Below, in pieces: positions 7,728-16,796 of a stretch of 64,000 nucleotides of DNA. The notes below the pieces were generated by a model. That model saw only the letters and a program-made list of their open reading frames with translations. It had not been told where the DNA came from and did no database searches. This DNA is from Kushneria marisflavi (lineage in GTDB: Bacteria; Pseudomonadota; Gammaproteobacteria; Pseudomonadales; Halomonadaceae). Both the position numbers and the translations under genes were made by a program. Positions within the stretch are counted from its first letter, which is position 1. The number at the start of each line of letters is the position of its first letter. Location of the stretch: assembly GCF_002157205.1 (NCBI RefSeq), contig NZ_CP021358.1, forward strand, positions 3,472,001 to 3,536,000. Direction: 5' to 3'.

Positions 7728-9641
7728 CTATACCTCCACCTGACTGCCCAGCTCTACCACACGATTGGGCGGCAGGTGGAAAAACTGCATGTTGCTGTGG
7801 GCGCTTTTCAGCATGAAGGAGAAGAGCCTTTCACGCCAGCGCGCCATGCCCACGTGCGGCGAGCTGACCAGAGTTTCCCGGGTCAGAAACCAGGTGGTTT
7901 TCATCGGCTCGAAGGGGAAGGGGGCATCGCTTGAGGCCTGTAGCCGGCTGTAGGTTTGCAGCGCCGCAGGCACATCATTGGTTTCCATGTAGCCAAAGCG
8001 GATCACGGCACGATGAAAGCCATCCTCGAAGGCCTCCATGTGGACCCGCTCGGAGGCTTCAAGCCAGGGGCGATCATCGCTTTCAACCGTCACGACGATG
8101 ACGCGCTCATGCAGCACCTGATTGTGCATCAGATTATGCAGCAGCGCCCGGGGCAGCACCTCACGCCGCCCGGAGAGAAACACGGCCGTCCCGCTGACCC
8201 GATGCGGTGGCTGACGACGCAGACTGTGAATCAGTGCCTCCAGCGGCAGGTCCGTTCCCACTCGTTTTTCAAGCAGGGCGCGGCCACGCCACCAGGTGCT
8301 CATCAGGGTAAAGAGCACGATGCCGGCCAGCACCGGGAAGGCGCCGCCGTGAAAAATCTTGGCCAGGTTGGCGCTGAAATAAAGCGTATCGACCAGCAGG
8401 AACCCGGTTAGCAGCGGCAGGGCGGACCACAGCGGCCAGCGCCATACCCGGATCATCACCACCGAGAGCAACAGCGAGGTAATCAGCATGGTGCCGGTCA
8501 CCGCAATGCCGTAGGCCGCTGCCAGATTGGTTGAGCTTTTAAAGCCCAGTACCAGCGCCACCACGCCTGCCATCAATAGCCAGTTGACCGTGGGGATATA
8601 GATCTGGCCGCGCTCGGCGCTTGAAGTATGAAACACGCGCATGCGCGGAATGAACCCGAACTGGATGGCCTGATAGGTCATCGAATAGGCCCCGGTGATC
8701 ACCGCCTGCGAGGCGATAATGGTGGCAATGGTGGCCAGAATCACCATCGGCCAGAGCGCCCAGTCCGGCGCCAGCAGGTAAAACGGGTTGTTGATCGCCT
8801 CGGGGCGGATCAGCAGCAGCGCCCCCTGGCCGAAGTAATTCAGCACCAGCGCCGGCAACACGATCCAGACCCAGGCGCGGGCAATCGGGCGCCGGCCAAA
8901 GTGACCAAGATCGGCATAGAGCGCCTCGGCACCGGTTATGGCCAGCACCACCGAAGAAAAGATAACAATGCCAATGCCCGGGTTGCTGCGAAAGACATCG
9001 ATGGCATGCACGGGGTTGATGGCCGACAGCACCTGCGGCGCCTGAGTAATGCCATAAATGCCCAGTGCGGCCAGTGAGGCAAACCACAAAAGCGTCAGCG
9101 GTCCGAACAGTTTGCCGACCGCGGCCGTGCCACGCTGCTGAAGCACAAACAGGGCGATCAGAATGCCCAGCGCCACTGGCACGACCCAGTGCGAGATCGG
9201 CGCATAAGCCACCTCGATCCCCTCGACGGCCGAGAGCACCGAGATGGCCGGGGTGATCATGCTGTCGCCATACAAAAGCGAGGCGCCGGCCAGTCCCAGC
9301 ATCACCAGTACCAGCTGAAGATGGCGGTTTTTGACCCCACGCCTGGCAAGGGCCGTCAGGGCCATGACGCCGCCTTCCCCCTGGTTGTCGGCGCGCAGTA
9401 CCACCAGCACGTACTTGAGCGTCACCACCCAGATCAGCGACCAGAAAATCAGCGAAAGAATCCCCAGCACGCCGCTGTCATCGGCCTTCAGGCCATAGCC
9501 TCCGGTAAAGATCTCCTTGAGGGTATACAGCGGACTGGTGCCGATGTCCCCATACACCACACCAACGGCGGCAATGGTGAGTGTCGTCATTGATGCCTTG
9601 TGAGGGGAGGTTTCAGCATTGCCGGCATTGGCGGTGGTCAT
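7728..9641 (-). CDS. kup: Low-affinity potassium transporter Kup
   Basis: A KUP/HAK/KT-family K+ uptake protein in the inner membrane, 637 residues from the chosen start. The hallmark [18 protein letters not shown] near the N-terminus, [34 protein letters not shown] and [16 protein letters not shown] are all present, with about twelve membrane helices and a cytoplasmic tail. The frame is open to 9713, but the ATG at 9641 ([12 protein letters not shown]) gives the usual family length and has GGAACG upstream. It is divergent from a KdpDE-like two-component system, suggesting a link to potassium or osmotic control. Confidence 0.92.
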   Translation of the reverse strand: MTTANAGNAETSPHKASMTTLTIAAVGVVYGDIGTSPLYTLKEIFTGGYGLKADDSGVLGILSLIFWSLIWVVTLKYVLVVLRADNQGEGGVMALTALARRGVKNRHLQLVLVMLGLAGASLLYGDSMITPAISVLSAVEGIEVAYAPISHWVVPVALGILIALFVLQQRGTAAVGKLFGPLTLLWFASLAALGIYGITQAPQVLSAINPVHAIDVFRSNPGIGIVIFSSVVLAITGAEALYADLGHFGRRPIARAWVWIVLPALVLNYFGQGALLLIRPEAINNPFYLLAPDWALWPMVILATIATIIASQAVITGAYSMTYQAIQFGFIPRMRVFHTSSAERGQIYIPTVNWLLMAGVVALVLGFKSSTNLAAAYGIAVTGTMLITSLLLSVVMIRVWRWPLWSALPLLTGFLLVDTLYFSANLAKIFHGGAFPVLAGIVLFTLMSTWWRGRALLEKRVGTDLPLEALIHSLRRQPPHRVSGTAVFLSGRREVLPRALLHNLMHNQVLHERVIVVTVESDDRPWLEASERVHMEAFEDGFHRAVIRFGYMETNDVPAALQTYSRLQASSDAPFPFEPMKTTWFLTRETLVSSPHVGMARWRERLFSFMLKSAHSNMQFFHLPPNRVVELGSQVEV

Positions 9642-9855
9642 GAAGGCGTTCCATATCGCGTCGTGGCGCGTGATTGCAGAGTAAAAGCGCGTGCTGGACA
9701 GGATTATCGGCACGACCAGGGGTCATATTGAAATCGGGCGGTGTTGGCGACAACGCCATTGGCGCGGTTTTTACGAAACTTTTACGCCGGCCACGTTGGG
9801 CGCGCGCGGGAGTGCGTGCACACTCAAGGGGAGGGATGACACAGAGGCTGTCGTA

Positions 9856-11790
9856 ATGGATCGACCGGAAAATGTACAGGTGCTGGTGGCCGTGCCGGGA
9901 CGGCCTGACGCCGCGGCGCTGATTCGTACCGCCGCGCAGATTGCTCGTCGTCGCGGGGCCGGCTGGCAGGCCGTGCATGTCGAGACCCCGCGCCGGCCGA
10001 CCCCACCGGAAGTGCTTGAGGCCCTGTCTCATCAGGTGGGCCAGCTGGGGGGCGAATGGTGCGTGTTGACCGGTGAGCGGGTCAGTGACGAGCTCGCCGA
10101 TTATGCCCGCCGAAGCCGCGCCGATTCGCTTGTCATCGGCCGCGCTGCGCGACGCCCGTGGTACTGGCCGCGCATGAACGTTAGAGGCGATGTGCTGAGC
10201 TCGGTCGAGACCCTGGACATCGTGGTGGTCGCCGGTACGCCCGCGGCTCGTCGCCGGTTATGGCCCCGTTGGTCTCGGCCCACCAGACGTGAATGGTACT
10301 GGCCGCTGGGCAGCGTCGCGCTGGCCCTGGTGATGGCCTGGCTGGTGGCGCGCCAGATGGATCTGGCCAATCTGTCGATGATCTTTCTTGGTGCGGTGCT
10401 GGTTACGGCCATTGGTGCCGGTGCCCGGGCGGCCATGCTGGCGGCGGTGCTCTCGGCGCTGGCCTACAACTTCTTTTTCACCAGTCCGCGCTTCAGCCTT
10501 GAGATCATCGAGCAGGGCGAGATTCTGACGATTGGGCTTTTTCTGCTGGTGGCCCTGATCGGCGGCCTGCTGGGTGGCGCACTCAGACGGCGTATGACCG
10601 CGCTGCGGGAGAGCCGGCATCAGATCCGACAGCTGCTAACCACTGCCCGGGCACTGTCGGCCGCGCCGGATCGGGCCGGGATTCGCGAGATCATCGTTTC
10701 CACCGTGGCGCATGACTGGTCGTTGCCCTGTGCCTTTCTGGAGTGTGAAGGCACCGCCGTCATCCCGACGGTGAGCGCCGCGCACCCGGGTGAGCCGGCA
10801 CTGGACGCCGTGACCATTGAGGCCGCGACCTGGAGCTATCATCACGCCGAGCCCAGCGGGCCGGGCACGGCCATGTTCAGCGACCAGCGCTGGCGGATGG
10901 TGCCGCTGGTGGATGCCTCCGGCGTGCTGGGCGTGGTGGCCATGGCCATTGATGAGCGCCGCCCCGGCCGTGAACGTCGTGAGCCGGCGCTGCTGGATAC
11001 GCTCTTTCGTCTGTTTGCCGCGGCGCTGACCCGTGCAGCGCTGGTCGAGGCTTTAAGCGATGCGCGTCTGGCCGAAGGCAACGAACGCCTGCGTGCGGCG
11101 TTGCTCTCCTCGGTGTCTCATGATCTGCGCACGCCGCTGGCCTCGATCATCGGCTCGGCCAGCACCCTGCGCGATCTTGATGGCAGCCTCAGCGGGGACG
11201 ATCGCCAGGAGCTGCTCGAGGCAGTGCTGGGCGAGAGCGAGCGGCTCGATCGCTACATTCAGAACCTGCTGGACATGACCCGGCTGGGGCATGGCCTGTC
11301 GATCAAGCGTGACTGGGTGGCCGCCGGTGATCTGTTTGAGGGCGCGCTGACGCGGCTGGGGCGGGCGCTGAGTCGAGTGCATATCCTGCGTGGATGGGGC
11401 GATAACCTGCCGTTGCTGCATGTGCATGCCGCCCTGATCGAGCAGGCGCTGGTCAATATTCTTGAAAACGCCATTCGCCTCTCACCGGAGCAGGGGCAGA
11501 TTACCCTGGCCGGCCATACCGACGGCGACCGGGTGTGTCTGTGCGTTCAGGATGAAGGCCCGGGCGTGCCCGAGGCGCTGCGCGAGAGCATCTTCGAGCG
11601 CTTTTTTACCGGTGAAAAAACAGACGTCGGCCCCCATGGCAGCGGCCTGGGGCTGACCATATGCCGTAGCATGGTGCGCGCCCACGGTGGCGAAGTGACG
11701 GTCACCGATGGCCCCAATGGGCAAGGCGCGACCTTTATCATCAGTCTGCCGCTGATCGCCCCGCCCGAGGCGTTCGATCATGACGACTGA
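9856..11790 (+). CDS. KdpD-like sensor histidine kinase lacking the N-terminal KdpD domain
   Basis: A membrane histidine kinase of 644 residues, against about 895 for E. coli KdpD. Order of parts: a universal-stress-protein-like domain (about 8-125, ending SVETLDIVVVAG), a DUF4118-type block of four membrane helices (about 145-245), a GAF-like region (265-400), the HisKA box LLSSVSHDLRTPLASIIGSA with His422, and an HATPase domain (ILENAIR, DEGPGVP, GSGLGLTICRSMV). The ATP-binding KdpD domain that normally precedes the Usp domain is absent. AGAGG precedes the ATG at 9856. Its end overlaps the response regulator by 11 bases. No kdpFABC is in the window, while kup is divergent, so its target may be different from a Kdp pump. 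Confidence 0.87.
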   Translation: MDRPENVQVLVAVPGRPDAAALIRTAAQIARRRGAGWQAVHVETPRRPTPPEVLEALSHQVGQLGGEWCVLTGERVSDELADYARRSRADSLVIGRAARRPWYWPRMNVRGDVLSSVETLDIVVVAGTPAARRRLWPRWSRPTRREWYWPLGSVALALVMAWLVARQMDLANLSMIFLGAVLVTAIGAGARAAMLAAVLSALAYNFFFTSPRFSLEIIEQGEILTIGLFLLVALIGGLLGGALRRRMTALRESRHQIRQLLTTARALSAAPDRAGIREIIVSTVAHDWSLPCAFLECEGTAVIPTVSAAHPGEPALDAVTIEAATWSYHHAEPSGPGTAMFSDQRWRMVPLVDASGVLGVVAMAIDERRPGRERREPALLDTLFRLFAAALTRAALVEALSDARLAEGNERLRAALLSSVSHDLRTPLASIIGSASTLRDLDGSLSGDDRQELLEAVLGESERLDRYIQNLLDMTRLGHGLSIKRDWVAAGDLFEGALTRLGRALSRVHILRGWGDNLPLLHVHAALIEQALVNILENAIRLSPEQGQITLAGHTDGDRVCLCVQDEGPGVPEALRESIFERFFTGEKTDVGPHGSGLGLTICRSMVRAHGGEVTVTDGPNGQGATFIISLPLIAPPEAFDHDD

Positions 11791-12487
11791 CACCCCCTGC
11801 ATTCTGGTTATTGATGACGAGCGCGAGATTCGCAGGTTTCTGCGCATCAGTCTTGGATCACAGGGCTTTGCCATCGTGGAAGCCGCCAGCGGGCGAGAAG
11901 GGATCGAGCAGGCGCGGGAGACCGCCTTCGATCTGATCCTGCTGGATCTGGGGCTGCCCGACATGGACGGTCAGGAGGTGCTCAAGTCATTGCACTGGCT
12001 GTGCCGGGCGCCGGTGATCGTGGTGTCGGTGCGCGAAGGCGAAGAGGAAAAGGTCGCCGCGTTGGATGCCGGTGCCATCGACTACGTGACCAAGCCGTTC
12101 GGCATCCGTGAACTTTTGGCGCGCATTCGGGTGGCCCTTCGCGCGCGTGACGGGGCGCAAACGCTGCCGACCCGGCTTCAGGCCGGGGACATCGAGATCG
12201 ATCTGGTGCAGCGTCGGGTCAGTCGAGGCGGCGAGGTGCTGCACCTGACCCCGCGTGAGTACGCCTTTCTGGCACGTCTGGCGCAGAGCCCGGGGCAGAT
12301 TGTGACCGGCCGGCAGCTGCTGATCGAGCTGTGGGGGCCGGTGTTCGAGCACAACACCCATTACCTGCGCATTCTGGTCAGTCGGCTGCGCCAGAAACTG
12401 GGTGATGACCCGCGAACCCCCTCGCTGATTCAGACCGAATCGGGCATTGGTTACCGGCTGATGGTGGAGGGAGACTCAGCACCTTGA
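11780..12487 (+). CDS. KdpE-like OmpR-family response regulator
   Basis: A 235-residue regulator with a receiver domain (residues 6-120; acidic pocket DDE, phosphoacceptor Asp56 in LILLDLGLPDMDG, conserved Lys105 in VTKPFG) and a C-terminal OmpR winged helix (about 130-230, LTPREYAFLARLAQ, HYLRILVSRLRQKLG, IQTESGIGYRL). The closest family by pattern is KdpE. It is translationally coupled to the upstream KdpD-like kinase and is almost certainly its partner. Promoters it controls cannot be told from sequence. Confidence 0.88.
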   Translation: MTTDTPCILVIDDEREIRRFLRISLGSQGFAIVEAASGREGIEQARETAFDLILLDLGLPDMDGQEVLKSLHWLCRAPVIVVSVREGEEEKVAALDAGAIDYVTKPFGIRELLARIRVALRARDGAQTLPTRLQAGDIEIDLVQRRVSRGGEVLHLTPREYAFLARLAQSPGQIVTGRQLLIELWGPVFEHNTHYLRILVSRLRQKLGDDPRTPSLIQTESGIGYRLMVEGDSAP

Positions 12488-12565
12488 AAAGACAATGAAA
12501 ATTCCCCCTGTTCATGCCGGCCCTGTCCCGCTAGAATGGGGACCGTTGATGCGCAATGCATCACT

Positions 12566-12642
12566 GCCCGAGTGGCTCAATTGGATAGAGCAACGGCCTT
12601 CGAAGCCGTGGGTTGCAGGTTCGAGTCCTGCCTCGGGCGCCA
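12566..12642 (+). tRNA. tRNA-Arg (anticodon TCG)
   Basis: A 77-base cloverleaf: acceptor GCCCGAG / CTCGGGC (12566-12572 with 12632-12638), D arm with GGCTCAATTGGATAGAGC, anticodon stem ACGGC/GCCGT with loop CTTCGAA (anticodon TCG, reads CGA), T arm with GGTTCGAGTCC, and encoded CCA at 12640-12642. A copy of its 3' end recurs at 14057. Confidence 0.95.
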
Positions 12643-12764
12643 CTGACCCTTCCCAGGCATTCCTCGCAAGTCTTTTAAATCCCTGAAAACACTGCAAAAA
12701 CAGCGCTTTCAAGGCTTCTCCGTTCCTATCTGTTCCTACCCAATCCAGCGCCTGACTGGAAGGC
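12632..12764 (+). repeat. att-like repeat, tRNA-proximal copy
   Basis: Starts in the tRNA-Arg acceptor 3' strand (CTCGGGCGCCA) and continues CTGACCCTTCCCAGGCATTC. The same sequence, with scattered differences, recurs in direct orientation at 14057-14174. Across the first 22 bases the copies differ at one position; further along both carry TTTAAAT-x-CCTGAAAA-like, GGCGCTT-like, CGTTCC and CGCCTGA blocks. Together they bracket a two-gene islet. Confidence 0.75.
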
Positions 12765-12910
12765 CAAGACAAGCATGAACAAAAACGCCGAGTATATTTT
12801 TTCTGCCGGGATATTTAACGGCTGACCATAATGCAGGCATGGGCTGACCGGCTGTACTCTGGATATGCTGCGCTGTAGACATCACGAATGAACATGAATA
12901 GGACATCAGG

Positions 12911-13525
12911 ATGAAATTGTTTTTGGCCTCATCGTTTGCAGAAGTTTCTGAGCTTTTCGTCACTTTCGACCACAGCGAGTGCGTTGCCAAAACAGTGACA
13001 TTCATCGCCACAGCCAGCATTCCTGAAAAGATGACGTTTTATGTTGATGCGGGCAGGAAGGCGCTGGAAAGTCTGGGACTGTTGATCGATGAGCTGGATA
13101 TTTCTACGGCGGGAGAGGATGAGATTGCTCTCAAGCTGGCCAGGAACGAGTACGTATATGTTTCAGGTGGCAATACGTTTTATCTGTTGCAGGAACTGAA
13201 AAGAACAGGGGCCGATAGGCTCATTATTGAACAGATTAAATCGGGAAAGACTTATATTGGCGAGTCTGCCGGCGCCGTCGTATTGGCTGCGGATATCGAA
13301 TATATAGGAGCCCTGGATGATTCAAGGGCTGCCCCAGACCTTGGTTCGTATGCATCGCTGGGTGTGATTGAATTTTATCCGCTTCCTCACCACACCAACT
13401 TCCCTTTCAAAAAAGCTGTAGAGCAGGCTCAGCATGAGTTTTCCGAACATCTTGATCTTCGCCCCTTTAGCAATGCTGAGGCCATCGTGATGGAGGATGG
13501 TTGCGATAAGCTTCTGAAAAAATAG
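12911..13525 (+). CDS. Peptidase E-like S51 family protein
   Basis: A 204-residue class-I-glutamine-amidotransferase-like protein of the S51 (dipeptidase E) family. The nucleophile elbow GESAGA with Ser119, the YVSGGNTFYLLQEL strand-turn and the ending PHHTNFPF region are recognisable; E. coli PepE cleaves Asp-X dipeptides. AGGACATCAGG precedes the ATG. The gene uses more AT-rich codons (ATA, AGG, AGA) than its neighbours and lies inside the repeat-bracketed islet after tRNA-Arg, so it looks acquired. Substrate is not predictable; many members of this family have no assayed activity. Confidence 0.82.
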   Translation: MKLFLASSFAEVSELFVTFDHSECVAKTVTFIATASIPEKMTFYVDAGRKALESLGLLIDELDISTAGEDEIALKLARNEYVYVSGGNTFYLLQELKRTGADRLIIEQIKSGKTYIGESAGAVVLAADIEYIGALDDSRAAPDLGSYASLGVIEFYPLPHHTNFPFKKAVEQAQHEFSEHLDLRPFSNAEAIVMEDGCDKLLKK

Positions 13526-13609
13526 CTTTATTGAGCTCATTGGCGCTATGGCAATGGCCGGCCATGGATAGATAGGCTCAAAAAATCGGGTGAAGCAGGA
13601 GAGCGATGA

Positions 13610-14044
13610 ATGAAGATCGAAAGCGCCGCAAGTGCAGAGCATCAGCAGCTTATAGAGATATGGGAGGCCTCGGTTCGAGCGACGCACGATTTTCTGGCTG
13701 AAAGTGACCTCATTGAACTCAAGCCGCTTATCCTGAATGAGTATTTCAAGGCCGTCAGCCTGAGTGTTGCCAAGAGCGATGACGGTAAAATTCTGGGATT
13801 CTGCGGTGTGAGCGATGGCAATATCGAGATGCTTTTCGTTGCACCGGAAGCGCGCGGCCAGGGTGTCGGAGCGTCACTTGCCCGACATGTCATAAGCACT
13901 CGTGGTGTCACCAGGGTAGACGTAAACGAGCAGAACGAGCAGGCACTGGGATTCTACAAGCACCTGGGCTTTACGGTGATCGGTCGTTTCCCGCTTGATG
14001 GTCAAGGCAAGCCTTATCCGCTCCTTCATATGCAGCTCGAATGA
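13610..14044 (+). CDS. YjaB-like GNAT N-acetyltransferase
   Basis: A 144-residue GNAT domain protein. The acetyl-CoA-binding motif A is APEARGQGVGASLARHV (about residues 78-94), and VDVNEQNEQALGFYKHLGF with the ending GKPYPLLHMQL matches E. coli YjaB closely by eye. GGAG lies 8 bases before the ATG. It follows the S51 peptidase by 84 bases in the same orientation and is the second gene of the tRNA-Arg islet. Acceptor substrate unknown; YjaB itself is poorly characterised. Confidence 0.87.
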   Translation: MKIESAASAEHQQLIEIWEASVRATHDFLAESDLIELKPLILNEYFKAVSLSVAKSDDGKILGFCGVSDGNIEMLFVAPEARGQGVGASLARHVISTRGVTRVDVNEQNEQALGFYKHLGFTVIGRFPLDGQGKPYPLLHMQLE

Positions 14045-14056
14045 TAAGACGCCGTT

Positions 14057-14174
14057 CTCGGGCACCACTGACCCTTCCTAGGTATTCCTCCCTACTTCTT
14101 TAAATCTCTGAAAAAACGGCGCTTCCAAAACTCCGCCGTTCCGGTCTATTCCTGTCCAACCTATCGCCTGAAAT
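14057..14174 (+). repeat. att-like repeat, distal copy
   Basis: CTCGGGCACCACTGACCCTT and onward: a degenerate direct copy of 12632-12764, shorter by about 15 bases through small deletions. It repeats the tRNA-Arg acceptor end (CTCGGGC-x-CCA) without the rest of the tRNA and marks the far end of the islet. Confidence 0.75.
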
Positions 14175-14178
14175 GTAC

Positions 14179-14772
14179 TCAGCTTTGAATAAAAGCCCAG
14201 GCGACTGCGCCGATCATCAGCAGGACGAAGGTAAGGCGTAGCCATTTGGAGAAAAGAGGGCGCTGCACCAGCGGTCGGATGGCACCGCCGAGGCACATCC
14301 AGAAGATATTGGTGACCACGGCCACCGCCAGGCAGACCCCTGCGGTCACCACGTAAGCTATGACCGTTGGCGATATCGGCAGTAAAAACCGGGAGTAGAT
14401 CACCAGTAATACCGCGTAGGACTTCGGGTTGAGCACGTTGAGTAAAATGCCATCGCGCATCGTCAGGCGGGCGCTTTCGGCTGCATTGGTGTCGAGTGGC
14501 GTTGTCGCAATGCGGTAGGCGAGGTAGAGCACGTAGAGCCCGCCCACGATTTGCAGCGTCAGCTTGACGCTCGGCAGGGCTGCCAGTAGTGCCGCCAGCC
14601 CAAGGGCAGAGGCCACCATCGACATCGCCAGCCCGATCAGAATGCCCGCGTAGAGCGAGAGCGTTTGGCGAATGCCAAAGGTGGCCGATGTCGCCACGAT
14701 CGTCATGGGACCCGGACCCGGGGAGCCGAACAGAAGCAGTGCCGTGATGACGAGTGTGGTGAGTTGCGACAT
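14179..14772 (-). CDS. LysE/RhtB-family amino-acid exporter
   Basis: A 197-residue inner-membrane protein with about six hydrophobic helices. The family signature SPGPGPMTIVATSATFGIRQTLSLYAGILIG near the N-terminus and LLNVLNPKSYAVLLV in the middle are typical of LysE/RhtB exporters of amino acids or homoserine lactone-like compounds. The start at 14772 is chosen for GAGGGAG just upstream. It is divergent from a TetR regulator, with a long palindrome between them, so export is probably derepressed by a ligand of that regulator. Exported compound unknown. Confidence 0.87.
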   Translation of the reverse strand: MSQLTTLVITALLLFGSPGPGPMTIVATSATFGIRQTLSLYAGILIGLAMSMVASALGLAALLAALPSVKLTLQIVGGLYVLYLAYRIATTPLDTNAAESARLTMRDGILLNVLNPKSYAVLLVIYSRFLLPISPTVIAYVVTAGVCLAVAVVTNIFWMCLGGAIRPLVQRPLFSKWLRLTFVLLMIGAVAWAFIQS

Positions 14773-14841
14773 GGGCGCTCCCTCTGCGAGCACGGTCTCT
14801 TGAAGCGATAAAGGCCGTGGGTCATCGTTCCAGTATGGAAC

Positions 14842-14876
14842 TGATCAGTACCGTTTGCGTTGAACGGTACTGATCA
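14842..14876. promoter_or_regulatory. Perfect 14-bp inverted repeat, operator of the LysE/TetR pair
   Basis: TGATCAGTACCGTT (14842-14855) and its exact reverse complement (14863-14876) flank a 7-base spacer. It lies between the divergent exporter (start 14772) and TetR (start 14913) genes. The outer half ACTGATCAGT is itself palindromic, consistent with two regulator dimers. Confidence 0.8.
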
Positions 14877-14912
14877 TTACCATCTGAAGTCAATCTCGTT
14901 TAGGGGAAAGCC

Positions 14913-15479
14913 ATGCCGATACAGGCTCGTGAACGACTGATTGCAGCGGCGGAAGCGCTTTTCTATCAGCGAGGCATCCATGCGGTCGGCATCAGTGAAT
15001 TGATTGAAACCTCTGGCGTTGGGCGTGCGTCGTTCTACCGGCACTTTGAAAGCAAGGAGGCGCTGGTTCATGGCGTGTTGAACCACCGTAATGAGATGGC
15101 CCTGGCCTCACTCGAGGCCGGTATTGCCGCCAATGACTGCTCGCCGCTTGGCGTGTTCGATGTCATCGCCGAGCGTTATGGGCAGGCCGATTTTCGGGGC
15201 TGTGCCTTTATTAATGCCATGGTGGAAGCTGCCGATCGTGGCAGCGAAACTCATCGCATCGCCAGAGCGCACAAGCTGGCCCAGATACAGATTATTGCTC
15301 GAGTGCTCGAGCAGGCCGGGTATTCTCCGAGCCATGAACTCGCCTGCGACTTTCAGCTGCTCATTGATGGCGCCTTGATGGGGGGGCTGCGTGAGGGCAA
15401 TCTCGAACCGGTGGAGAGAGCAAGACAGATAGCAGCCGGTTTGCTGCTATCACCTCGGCCATCCACTCATTCGTCGTGA
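14913..15479 (+). CDS. TetR-family transcriptional regulator
   Basis: A 188-residue repressor with the TetR helix-turn-helix at the N-terminus (residues 5-55, FYQRGIHAVGISELIETSGVGRASFYRHFESKEALV) and a helical ligand-binding domain with the FRGCAFINAMVEAADRG block common to the AcnR/YxaF-like group. AGGGGA precedes the ATG. It is divergent from the LysE exporter across a perfect inverted repeat, so autoregulation and control of the exporter are likely. Inducer unknown. Confidence 0.88.
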   Translation: MPIQARERLIAAAEALFYQRGIHAVGISELIETSGVGRASFYRHFESKEALVHGVLNHRNEMALASLEAGIAANDCSPLGVFDVIAERYGQADFRGCAFINAMVEAADRGSETHRIARAHKLAQIQIIARVLEQAGYSPSHELACDFQLLIDGALMGGLREGNLEPVERARQIAAGLLLSPRPSTHSS

Positions 15480-15587
15480 TAAAACGCTCATCTCCGCATG
15501 GCCGAGCGGAGCGCTCGTTCGCGATATGGAGTACGTGAACAGGGCCATTTTTTGATCAGACGCCTTCTGATCAGCTTCCTGCCCGGG

Positions 15588-16175
15588 TCAATTTTTTGAG
15601 GCTACCAGCTGCTCTACCATCAAAATGATGGTGTGAATCACCTTGATGTGAATTTCCTGAATGCGATCGGCGTAGCCAAAATGAGGCACCCGAATCTCGA
15701 CGTCGGCCCGACCTGCCAGCTTGCCGCCATCCTTGCCGGTCAGCAGGATGACGTGCATGCCGCGGTCTCTGGCGGCGTCGACCGCCCTGATAATGGTGTC
15801 GGAGTTGCCGGAGGTCGACAGGCCGAAGAGGATGTCCCCCGGCTGGCCCAGCGCCTCGACATAGCGGGAAAAGATGTGCTCATAGCCATAATCATTGGCC
15901 ACGCAGGACAGGTGGCTGGGGTCAGAAATGGCAATCGCCGGCAGAGCGGCGCGGTGGTCACGAAAGCGCCCGGTCAGCTCCTCGGCAAAATGCATCGCAT
16001 CACAGTGTGAGCCGCCGTTGCCGCAGGCCAGCACCTTGCCGCCACTATTGAAACGCGCTGCCAATAGCTCCGCGGCCTGCGTAACGGCGGCAATTTGCGC
16101 CTCATCCTGACTGAAACGGGCCAGCACCTCGGCAGCCTCGGTCAGCTGCCCCTGTACGATCTCTTTCAGGTCCAT
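15588..16175 (-). CDS. gmhA: Phosphoheptose isomerase (sedoheptulose 7-phosphate isomerase)
   Basis: A 195-residue single SIS-domain enzyme that makes D-glycero-D-manno-heptose 7-phosphate for the LPS inner core. [20 protein letters not shown] (His62 and Glu65/66 region, zinc/catalytic site), [13 protein letters not shown] [31 protein letters not shown] and the C-terminal [15 protein letters not shown] match GmhA. DiaA is a paralogue of the same size, but the intact [10 protein letters not shown] and C-terminal His/Glu pattern favour GmhA. It stands alone here, without other heptose genes. Confidence 0.85.
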   Translation of the reverse strand: MDLKEIVQGQLTEAAEVLARFSQDEAQIAAVTQAAELLAARFNSGGKVLACGNGGSHCDAMHFAEELTGRFRDHRAALPAIAISDPSHLSCVANDYGYEHIFSRYVEALGQPGDILFGLSTSGNSDTIIRAVDAARDRGMHVILLTGKDGGKLAGRADVEIRVPHFGYADRIQEIHIKVIHTIILMVEQLVASKN

Positions 16176-16275
16176 CCGTATTTCCTTTAAGCGTTATGTC
16201 TGCGGGCGGGGCATCCGGCCGCGGTAAAATTTGAAGTAGCTGATTCAGGCTGTCAGCTATTGTGCCTTGAAGTGC

Positions 16276-16747
16276 TCACAACATCATTTTCATACCTTCG
16301 TGACTGGCGATAAATCCCAGCCGTTCGTAGAACCGGTGGGCATCCGGGCGTGTCTTGTCGGTCGTGAACTGAACCAGAGCGGCGCCGTGGCCTTTTGAGA
16401 TGGCAATGGCCTGCCTGACGAGCTTCTCACCGATTTTAAGCCCTCTGGCACTCGAGGCGACCCTGACCCCTTCGATCTGTGCCCTCAGTTGACAGCCGTG
16501 AAAGCCCGGCAATCAGGGTGAGCTGCAGGCAGCCGACGATATTGTCGCCATCACAGGCCAGCAGATAGCGGTTGGGCAATGCCTGTGTGCTTTGACTTTC
16601 CATGGCCTCAAAGGCGTCGTAGTAGGCCGCAGGGAGGGGATCGGCGAATCTCTCACGGGTTCTGCCTTTTTCATCGTCTGCCAGTAGTGCCACGATGGCC
16701 GGCAGGTCGTCTCGGGTGGCGTAGCGAAAGGTCATGTTGTCTTCCAT
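16276..16747 (-). pseudogene. GNAT acetyltransferase broken by a frameshift
   Basis: Two overlapping frames on the minus strand together make one GNAT protein. The first (from ATG 16747, GAGAGG upstream) reads MEDNMTFRYATRDDLPAIVALLADDE and reaches VGCLQLTLIAGLS; the second continues GCQLRAQIEGVRVASSARGLKIGEKLVRQAI and ends RPDAHRFYERLGFIASHEGMKM. The junction lies near 16495-16503 and needs one base removed or two added. Motif A (ARGLKIGEKLV) is in the second frame. Without the shift the first frame runs into unrelated residues and stops at 16436. Sequencing error cannot be excluded. Confidence 0.75.
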
Positions 16748-16796
16748 GGGGCGGCCTCTCATGACGGCTGATGGGGAATATTATCGATTCAATGCT

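Noticed and set aside
6728..9641. Mrr gene plus neighbours as a defence island
   Set aside because: Only one restriction gene is present; the neighbours (kup, KdpDE-like) are ordinary physiology and no methylase, toxin or mobile gene is nearby.
12512..12772. Minus-strand frame whose end resembles that of another at 14078-14296, possibly an integrase remnant
   Set aside because: The similarity follows directly from the DNA repeat at the tRNA-Arg; neither product shows tyrosine-recombinase motifs (Arg-His-x-x-Arg-Tyr), and one frame runs through the tRNA.
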